The position numbers were made by a program, and so were the translations under genes. Shown one piece after another: positions 57,011 to 64,000 of a stretch of DNA of 64,000 bases. The notes under the pieces were generated by a model. It saw only the letters and a list, made by a program, of their open reading frames with translations. It was not told where the DNA came from and did not search any database. The stretch lies in NCBI GenBank assembly GCA_949825065.1, contig OX463852.1:13430127-13494126 (forward strand), given 5' to 3'. Numbering within the stretch: the first letter of the stretch is position 1; every line of letters starts with the position of its first letter. This DNA is from Odontocerum albicorne (taxonomy: Eukaryota > Arthropoda > Insecta > Trichoptera > Odontoceridae).

Positions 57011-57862
57011 CAATATATTTGTATGTTGTTTATAGTTAAGGCATTAACGTTGTGGAGGTTTAAAGACATTGTAATTTATTTTTAACAAACACTGTTTATT
57101 CCACTTTTTTATGACGGTATAACCCTACCGGTTTCAAGGCTTTCACCTCATCTTCAGGGGAGCGCAAACAAGACTAAATGCTGTTCGAACTGGCACCGAT
57201 ATAGACACTTCAACGGTTGGAGGCGGGGGGATGAGGAAGGCTAGGTATAATTTCGGCCAGGAGCGGGGAGATTTTGGGGAAATAACTATTCAACAGATGC
57301 TACGATCGGTATACTGACTTAGAAATTTCTAGGGCCTCTAATCTGTCCAATTTATTTCCGTTGCCGCTAATATGTAAGAATTTAGCATCATCGATGGAAA
57401 AAGTATGATTCTCACGGTGACAATGATTAGCCATTTCAGAATAAATTAGAGGATTTGTTAAGGCAGATTGGTGTTCACGAAATCTTTTTTCAAAAGATCT
57501 TCCTGTCTTTCCTATATAGAAATTATCACAGTCAGCACATAAAAGTTTATACACACCACTGTTGCTAAGTATTCCACTTTTGCCTTTCCCATTAAATAAG
57601 AGTTTCCGGAGATTAAAGTTAGTGTAAAAAGCTGGCTTTATGTGACTTGGAAGCTGGCTCCTGGCCGAAATTATACCTAGCCTTCCTCATCCCCCCGCCT
57701 CCGACCGTTGAAGTGTCTATATCAGTGCCAGTTCGAACAGCATTTAGTCTTGTTTGCGCTCCCCTGAAGATGAGGTGAAAGCCTTGAAACCGGTAGGGTT
57801 ATACCGTCATAAAAAAGTGGAATAAACAGTGTTTGTTAAAAATAAATTACAATATATTTGTA
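57011..57862. mobile_element. Penelope-like inverted dimer nested in hAT, 13-bp target duplication
   Basis: The element is 57024-57849. Direct repeats caatatatttgta are at 57011-57023 and 57850-57862, exact 13 bp. The left arm (minus) carries the 46-bp tail, pLTR and endonuclease part. The right arm (plus, from about 57655) carries the last codons of the endonuclease and the pLTR. Same architecture as 15217-19152 but shorter, and close in sequence to it. Confidence 0.92.
57205..57652 (-). pseudogene. PLE GIY-YIG endonuclease fragment
   Basis: A minus-strand frame matching the PLE endonuclease: VYKLLCADC, FYIGKTGRSFEKRFREH, ANHCHRENH and LDRLEALEISKSVYRS, then a TAG at 57297-57299 where the 15-kb copy has GAG (Glu). 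The sequence beyond still encodes LLNSYFPKISPLL. It begins inside the RT-endonuclease linker, so no reverse transcriptase is present. Confidence 0.88.
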
Positions 57863-58332
57863 CAATATATAATAATAAAATTTACAACTGTGGTACATAA
57901 GTTATAGTGACAAATAATAGTAGAGAAAACACAAGGTTTGTGGGAAAAATGAAGAAAAAATATATATTGACAATGAAGGATTATTAAGTTTCAGATAATT
58001 TTTTAATTTTCTTTTGGATTCATGGGTATTTTCAATATTTTTAAGGTTCAACGGAAGGCTGAAAGTATTTTTTTCCAAGATAGAGAAAATAATTTTGAGA
58101 ATGCTTATGGTTTAATATCGGGATTTTAATGTTACGAGTATTCTGATATCTTGCAGATATATTAACTTGAAAGTTATTTATCTATTTTCTTTAAAAGTTT
58201 TGATGTTGAAGTTTTATGTCTTTTGATTTAATATTTTTGATTGAATCGTGTTTAAACATGCCTTCAAAATAAAATACAGTTACCCCTTAAAAATGAATAA
58301 AAACAGATTTAATATTTTGACTTAATGCTAAA

Positions 58333-58593
58333 TCAATGAGAACCCTGAGCTTGCTTCATTGAAACGAGATGGTTCCATCTGGAGGTAATAGGAGATTGTG
58401 ACACCCGAAGTGTCTTGCTTATGTCCAGTTTATTTCTTTGTTTTGTTTTGGTTGCTGTTACTGCAGAAAACCCCGCTTCACATAGATAGGATGTCGGAAA
58501 TGGCAATAGGGATTTTAGTGCTGTGGTGGCAATCTCAGGGTATTCCGCCATGACTCGAATCCAGAACACCGGCAGAGTTGTTGTCTCGAACAT
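58333..58593 (-). pseudogene. hAT transposase C-terminal (dimerisation) fragment
   Basis: 86 codons: LPVFWIRVMAEYPEIATTAL, LLPFPTSYLCEAGFSAVTAT, KTKQRNKLDISKTLRVSQSP and a stop near GSH. The FW...EYP..A...LLPF.T.YLCE.GFS....K...R..L pattern is the conserved hAT C-terminal dimerisation region, closest to the ZBED5/SCAND3/FAM200-like group by family knowledge. No upstream catalytic part remains in the element. It lies inside the 56882-58742 hAT, reading from its right end inwards. Confidence 0.85.
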
Positions 58594-58750
58594 AGTTTTA
58601 AGGCTGCCTTATAATTAAGTTTTATTGGGTATGTTCGATTTTTCAAAAGTAATTTTGATTTTTAAGCAAGCCCTTGCGCGGCCCAGTACCATTTGGTCCA
58701 CGGCCCGGTACCGGGCCGCGGCCCGGGGGTTGGGGACCACTGGTCTATAA

Positions 58751-59095
58751 CACCTTGTATATTCAGTACTACAGTAATTTATTACATTTCTCACCCTTCC
58801 TCCTTTTCTTCAAATTGTTATTGGCACAATGAATTGAATGAAATGCCTAATTAACTATTAATAATAGGTATGTAGTTCAATCGCGTTTTAAGAAAATTTA
58901 TATAATCTCATATAAAGCAATAATATTGTATTATGGTTGGATCCTTTTTGTGTAAGTACATTAATTTATTGATAGATTTTCCGAACACTGTCCAGAGTAA
59001 TTAATCACCATCACATGTTCTCTTATATTATTTATTATTCTTTGAAGATCTTTCATCTTGAATGACTCCTTGCCTAAACACTCAGGTTAGCGGAA
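58751..59095. other. AT-rich, no gene
   Basis: Nothing identifiable. Confidence 0.4.
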
Positions 59096-59099
59096 AGAT

Positions 59100-59185
59100 C
59101 AGATAATCTGTATCGGGTTACTTTCAAAACCTCCCACGACACTGTATTAGCATGCTAACCGTGAGGTCACCAACCTGATGGTCAG
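59100..59185 (-). mobile_element. possible tRNA-like SINE scrap
   Basis: Antisense: ggtgacctcacggttagcat is box-A-like; the B-box is poor (ggaggttttgaaag). Weak evidence. Confidence 0.3.
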
Positions 59186-59454
59186 CATGACTGCTAAGCA
59201 TTGAACACTATCTGGCATAATTCCAAGCGGTTCCCGAAATCATATTGAGAATATTTCATCTATATTGAGTATTTTTATATTGGCACTAAGTAGCACCATA
59301 ACATACATTTTTTAAGCGATTTCAGACATACGAGTATTCCGTTGTATAGACATAAACAACGAAATAGCGTCGTATAAATCATCTCTTTTTGTATTAAAAT
59401 TTACAGAAAGATTTTAAAATTCTCTGTTTTTTATACAATATTTATTTAACACTT

Positions 59455-59530
59455 CATATTAAATACAGTCTGGCGGACATATTTCCCGGCGGCAATCTCT
59501 TTCCATAAAGCAGACAAAAGTAAATAAAGC
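59455..59530 (-). mobile_element. SINE-1 tail scrap
   Basis: acagtctggcggacatattt, cccggcggcaatctctttcc. Immediately precedes the 165-bp array. Confidence 0.6.
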
Positions 59531-59555
59531 GAGTTACATGGCCGCAAAAAATGTA

Positions 59556-60215
59556 TTGTATAACACTATACTTATGAAAGTATAAGTAAGATATCATCAA
59601 TGAAAGGAAAATGATAGGATGGTAGAGAGGAATGAAAAATCCGAAATGAAACAAGTTATATTATTGACTAAAAATTAAGAGTTTTTTAAATCGCATCTTA
59701 AAGCGTGCCAAGGATATTGTATTGTACGAGTATAACACTATACTTATGAAAGTATAAGTGAGATATCATCAATGAAAGGAAAATGATAGGATGGTAGAGA
59801 GGAATGAAAAATCAGAAATAAAACAAGTTATATTATTGACTAGAAATTAAGAGTTTTTAAATCACTTCTTAAAGCATGCCAAGGATATTGTATTGTATAA
59901 CACTATACTTATGAAAGTATAAGTGACATATAATCAATGAAAGGAAAATGATAGGATGGTAGAGAGGAATGAAAAATCAGAAATGAAACAAGTTATATTA
60001 TTGACTAGAAATTAAGAGTTTTTAAATCGCTTCTTAAAGCGTGCCAAGAATATTGTATTGTATAACACTATACTTATGAAAGTATAAGTGAGATATCATC
60101 AATCAAAAGAAAATAATAGGATGGTAGAGAGGAAAGAAACATCAGAAATGAAACAAGTTATATTACTGACTAGAAATTAAATCGATTTTTAAAGCATACC
60201 GTATTATATAACACT
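59556..60215 (+). repeat. tandem array, about 165-bp unit, four copies
   Basis: Each unit begins tataacactatacttatgaa, with agatatcatcaatgaaagga, ggatggtagagaggaatgaa and gttatattattgactagaaa. Starts are near 59560, 59732, 59897 and 60062; the second unit carries a small insertion (cgag). The fourth is shortened. Copies are over 90% alike by eye. Confidence 0.93.
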
Positions 60216-60425
60216 ATACTTGTGTACATTACTACTTGGTGGGTGTGTTGTAGACTGACAATCTCTTCCAATTAATCAGAAATATGCTAAAGAGACCTTA
60301 AATGAAAATCAGACTAACTTTTTTAAAATTCAATTTGGTTTTTAACGGGAATCGAACCATTTTATCCGAATTGGAAGACGAATACACTACAAATTAGGCT
60401 GATGAGGATATAATATATGTTATAG
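60190..60425 (-). mobile_element. SINE-1 copy at end of the array
   Basis: Tail: ttactacttggtgggtgtgt, gacaatctcttccaatta. Head: gggaatcgaaccattttatc and gaattggaagacgaatacac in antisense. Confidence 0.7.
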
Positions 60426-61499
60426 CAGGAGTCTGAAAAATTTAAGATACTATTTTAATTTTGAGATTGTGGGGTATCTGGCGAATAACGGAATTGTAAA
60501 TAAATATCACAAAACTTATTTCGCTTTCTTTATATTTATTTCCGTTGCTTTACTATACCTGTATTGTTTCAGCTTGTTAAACAATTTAAATATTTCTTAG
60601 TTTAGCAAGCCTAAAATATCATACAATCACGGAAAATAAATCAATTACAAATGTAGAACTTAAAATATATTTTTATTTTATTAAATATTATAGAAACAAC
60701 GGATTTGACGTACTCACGCCGTTTTTTGAATAAATTTGAAATATCAGTGGAATTGTCATTTAGTATTGACACCCGAGTTATAAATAACTAGAAATATTAT
60801 ATCATCGAATTTATTAAGTAGTCGAATAAAATTGCATCCGAAGTGTGAATGTTTCTACGTTTTAGTATTTAGGACAAACTTGAAAAAAATGTGATTAAAA
60901 CATGAGACCACTTCGGCACAGGCCTTTCCTAGTTAAGCGGTTCCATATATCCACAAAATAGAAAAATACGTCATTGTTATAACATATACTTGTACTTGAC
61001 GAACAACTTTCTAATAAAACTATGTTTATTTTAAATTATGTATTGTAGATAGTAAAACAAATAAAAAAAGGAGCAGGAAATATCAATAAGGAACAAATCA
61101 AATATTGATAATCACGCTGTTAGAAAATCGTTGAAACAACCTAAAATATTTCTTCTTATAGGGATTGAATCCAGAAACGTAAATTTTTTGTTATCTAGAC
61201 AATAAACGTTGGATTTGCCTCTTAAAATGTGTTATTTATTTAATATTTTTAACTTGTAAATAAAACATGTGGGGAAAATTCTTATTAAAATCATTTCCGC
61301 CATCGGCAAACGAATACTTCGACACGTTTGAGCTTAACCGCTAGGAGTCGTGACTCGGCCAAGATTTATCTCAATTTAAAATATTAAAACTCACTGTGGA
61401 TAATAATACATCGAACCATCTTCTTGAATGGTTTAACACTTTTGGTATTTGTTTAAAAGGTCATTTTTTTGCGATTCAAATTTTTTCACATTATCTTGA
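60426..61499. other. AT-rich, no gene
   Basis: Nothing identifiable. Confidence 0.4.
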
Positions 61500-61559
61500 A
61501 TGAGTGAAATTCGCCGCATCTTTGATCATGGGACTCACGGTATGCTTGGGCTGAGGTTG

Positions 61560-61860
61560 CGTTTTGGCATTTCCAATTCATCGCTCCTTCTTTTTCACGT
61601 CGTCCTTTACTGTCCATGGCATCAGACTCTCGAACCAGTGATAGGTTGCCGTAGAACTCTTAATCGTCTCTCGTTGGTTTGCATCAAACAGCGACTTAAT
61701 AATATTATATCTCTCTTTAATGCTAAAAATATGCTTCTCCATAACACCAATTTTTTTGTCCTTTTTTATCTACCTTTCCTTTTATCAGTCTTTGGTTGCA
61801 TTTGGAAATATTTTGTTTTGCTGTTTTAAGTATGTTTGAGCCCTTTTTTTCCTTTTTGGA
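61560..61860. repeat. dispersed repeat, copy 3 (see 4215-4440 and 20800-21040)
   Basis: cacgtcgtcctttactgtcc and atgcttctccataac-type phrases in the same order as the other two. The 109-codon frame over it shows no family features. Confidence 0.4.
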
Positions 61861-62134
61861 AATAATATAACTTATCATTTAGTAGTTGGACACGACACTA
61901 CGTAATTATAGTCTGGTAGTTTGAAAGAGATTATAGGATGTTAATAACTCGTCATTTGTGTACTTTAAAATCAAATATAAAAATAATTACATTGAAATTT
62001 AAATTTAATGTCAATTTAAAGGACAATTTGATATATCGCCGTTAAGAGTGCAAACTCTCATCAAGGGCGCTCTAACTCGGAACCCGAACCCAATATTTTT
62101 AAAGAAATCACGTCTGACAGCTATAGCATCACCC

Positions 62135-62365
62135 AAGCGAGTAATGTATAACACTTTTTTGTACATAGTCCAGCCTTGTGGAATTATTCAGACAGGTAGC
62201 AATATCTTCTAACTAATCAGAAAGATGTTTATGAAGCATTTAGAGAAAACCAGACAGAAAATCTTTTTTTTTCTCTTTTCAAATATGTGTTCCAGCAGAT
62301 ATCAAACCCGCAACCTTCGGATTGGAAGACAAGCATCTTATCAACCATGAAGGTCGTCAAAAAAC
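62135..62365 (-). mobile_element. SINE-1 copy
   Basis: Tail: acatagtccagccttgtgga, gtagcaatatcttctaacta. Head antisense: aacccgcaaccttcggattg, gaagacaagcatcttatcaa. One of the best-kept head regions. Confidence 0.8.
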
Positions 62366-62588
62366 ATTAAAGAATCACGCACAAGTTTTTTTTACCAAAT
62401 GTAACTTGACGAGTAAGAAGATCTCACGATTCACAGTTAAATTAACTTGTTCTGATACTTTTTGAGTCAAGGGGCCCTTTCAAAAATTTAAAAGTAAAAT
62501 TGGATACGTTCGTTACCGTCAATTTTATTAATAGGTGATTTGGAAAGCACCATTTAGTGAACGGGTTCGTATCCATAGCGGTTTATTT

Positions 62589-62676
62589 AAAATGAGATGT
62601 ATTTATACATTAACATTATATCACACAAGATCAAAATGAGATGTATTTATACATTAACATTATATCACACAAGGTC
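62589..62676 (+). repeat. 44-bp direct duplication
   Basis: aaaatgagatgtatttatac... is repeated exactly once (gatc/ggtc end). Confidence 0.9.
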
Positions 62677-62869
62677 AAAATTATGTTACAACTTAATTAA
62701 AAATATTTATAAAAGTATTTTCTAATATTTTGTTCCATGATTTAAAATTTCCTTTTAATTTTAAAGTATTTTTTTTGGACTTCTTATTTCTTTTTAAAAC
62801 TTTTATTTTTTTAAGTATTATATTTTCAACCACTGTCACATTTACTTATTTTTCTTCTTCCTGGCTCCA

Positions 62870-63330
62870 TCCCAACTCATTGTCTGCGAAGACTGTTGGG
62901 GTCAGCTCTCCTCGTCCTCAGGTTGTATGCTCTTCTGTCCCGGACTACGTCCCCCAGGTCGTGCCTCTGCATCAGGTTATCTTTTTGCAGCACCCATGAA
63001 TTCTTTGGTCTTCCTCTGGTTGTTATTCGAGGAAGATCCATGGAGATTGCCTGGTTCACAATGTGATCGGGTGCTCTGCGTCCAACGTGCCCATATCATC
63101 TCAATCGCCTTTCCTCCATCTTGCTGTTGATGTCTGTAACACCTAGGCGAATGCGTGAGTTTTTTATTTTGTCTCTTAGGGACACACCAGCTGACCATTT
63201 TAGCATGCGCATTTCAGCAGTTTCTAGTTGCCTAGAGTAAGAGTTATACATCGTCCAGCATTCGGAGCCATAGAGGAGTGCGGGTCTGACAATCGTTTGG
63301 TATACTTTTCCTTTTAACTTTACAGGCATT
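62870..63330 (-). mobile_element. LINE-E-like C-terminal fragment
   Basis: Reverse complement: KLKGKVYQTIVRPALLYGSE, CWTMYNSYSRQLETAEMRML, WSAGVSLRDKIKNSRIRLGV, KMEERRLR, then shifted RWARWT-QSTRSHCEPGN / AISMDLPRITTRGRPKNSWV and LQKDNLMQRHDLGDVVRDRR. This is the post-palm part of an RTE-like ORF2 (ALLYGSECW, AEMRML..W..GV, GRPK..W). Two frame shifts. GC content about 50%. Confidence 0.8.
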
Positions 63331-63779
63331 TTCGGATCACATAGAACTCACATTTACATATAAATAAATACATGTAATTTGTGTACATTCACCATTCTGA
63401 ATATGCTCGTTGAGTGAAGCTTCAAAATATTATTGGAATAACATTAAACCAAGTATCTGATTTAATTTTATTTGTTCTAATTTTCACTCAGAATCATCAG
63501 TTAAGAATTTGCCAATAAATTGTTATTTTATATGGAGAATAAAAATTAAAATTAAAACGCACGACCTTCTAAATATATCAACAAAATACATTTAGGCAAT
63601 ATGCAGATTGGAATATAGCGTCAATATGTGAGTATTATTTAATATATTTTAAATAATTGTTTCATATTTTATTTTATTAACTTGGATACAATAAGTAAAA
63701 TTCAATTACATTAAATGAAATTCGTAATACAAAAAAACTTCAAATGTACAAAAGTTTAAAACTAATAACATTCAAAAGA

Positions 63780-64000
63780 ATGATGGCTTATGCTTCTCTG
63801 TTAAGTCGCTAAGAATGATTGGTCATGCTTCTCTGTTAAGTCGCTAAGTTATGGCGGAATTTATCCACAGAAATATGGAAGATACAAAGATCAGAAAATT
63901 TGTTCAACAAGGTCATTCCGTGTGCGAGTGGTAACGTTCTCATAACTCATTTCACGAATATTGTGTCGAAAATAATCTAATGGACGATGGCGTAAATAAT
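63780..64000. repeat. dispersed repeat X, copy 2 (runs off the window edge)
   Basis: Matches 8410-8740. The leading unit atgcttctctgttaagtcgc is duplicated in tandem (63790-63847). Confidence 0.5.

Larger units (their letters stand above)
56874..58750. mobile_element. hAT element with perfect ends and 8-bp target duplication
   Basis: The element is 56882-58742. The 8-bp duplications are gtctataa at 56874-56881 and 58743-58750, exact. The ends are cagtggtccccaacc and its exact complement. Subterminal GC-rich palindromes (ccgcggaccggtcaacg; ccgggccgcggcccggg) follow, typical of one widespread hAT group. The inside holds only a short C-terminal transposase fragment on the minus strand plus a nested PLE (57024-57849). 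Without the PLE it is about 1.0 kb, so it is internally deleted. A 16-base G run lies at 56948-56963. Confidence 0.93.

Noticed and set aside
61500..61829. 109-codon plus-strand frame
   Set aside because: Lies over a dispersed repeat and has no splice borders, domain or composition shift.

Overview
This window reads as nuclear DNA of an arthropod, most likely an insect. It is about two-thirds A+T and has almost no open coding space. It is packed with degraded retrotransposon tails, tRNA-derived SINEs, mariner and hAT DNA transposons and Penelope-like elements (PLEs). No bacterial-style operon, rRNA or CRISPR array is visible. I cannot fix the order; the mixture would suit Lepidoptera, but that is an impression only.

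Host coding sequence is sparse. Two plus-strand stretches look like real exons: 1388-1654 (an ATG exon ending at a splice donor) and about 35443-36254 (an internal exon of roughly 270 codons bounded by splice-like sites). A GC-richer block at 32810-33000 may be a promoter or 5' leader. I do not recognise either protein.

The clearest biology is in the PLEs. Three insertions (3507-3757, 15217-19152, 57024-57849) are inverted dimers with outward-facing terminal repeats, each flanked by an 11-13 bp exact target duplication. In all three, one end stops at the terminal repeat (pLTR) and the other continues exactly 46 bp into the start of ORF1. The 15217-19152 copy keeps an N-terminal ORF, a YADD reverse transcriptase and a GIY-YIG endonuclease. 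Its two arms are nearly identical, so it is young. The pLTRs carry a hammerhead-ribozyme-like core.

Other mobile DNA: a 1268-bp mariner with matching ends and DD34D residues but two in-frame stops (30471-31738); a shorter broken mariner (42303-43180); an 1861-bp hAT remnant with perfect ends and an 8-bp duplication that itself carries a PLE (56882-58742); a non-autonomous hAT nested in a SINE (10058-10383); and a BED-finger hAT fragment (6536-6715). LINE tails fall into several families, called here A (most abundant, C-terminal end plus 3' tail), B (jockey-like, ending in a 4-bp repeat), C and E. At least three tRNA-derived SINE families are called SINE-1, -2 and -3. Tandem arrays with units of 24, 34, about 105, about 139 and about 165 bp, plus a long (TA)n tract, fill other gaps.

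The order of nesting gives relative ages: LINE-B inserted into a 139-bp array, hAT into SINE-1, PLE into hAT, and SINE-1 tail into LINE-A. All family letters are local labels, not database names.
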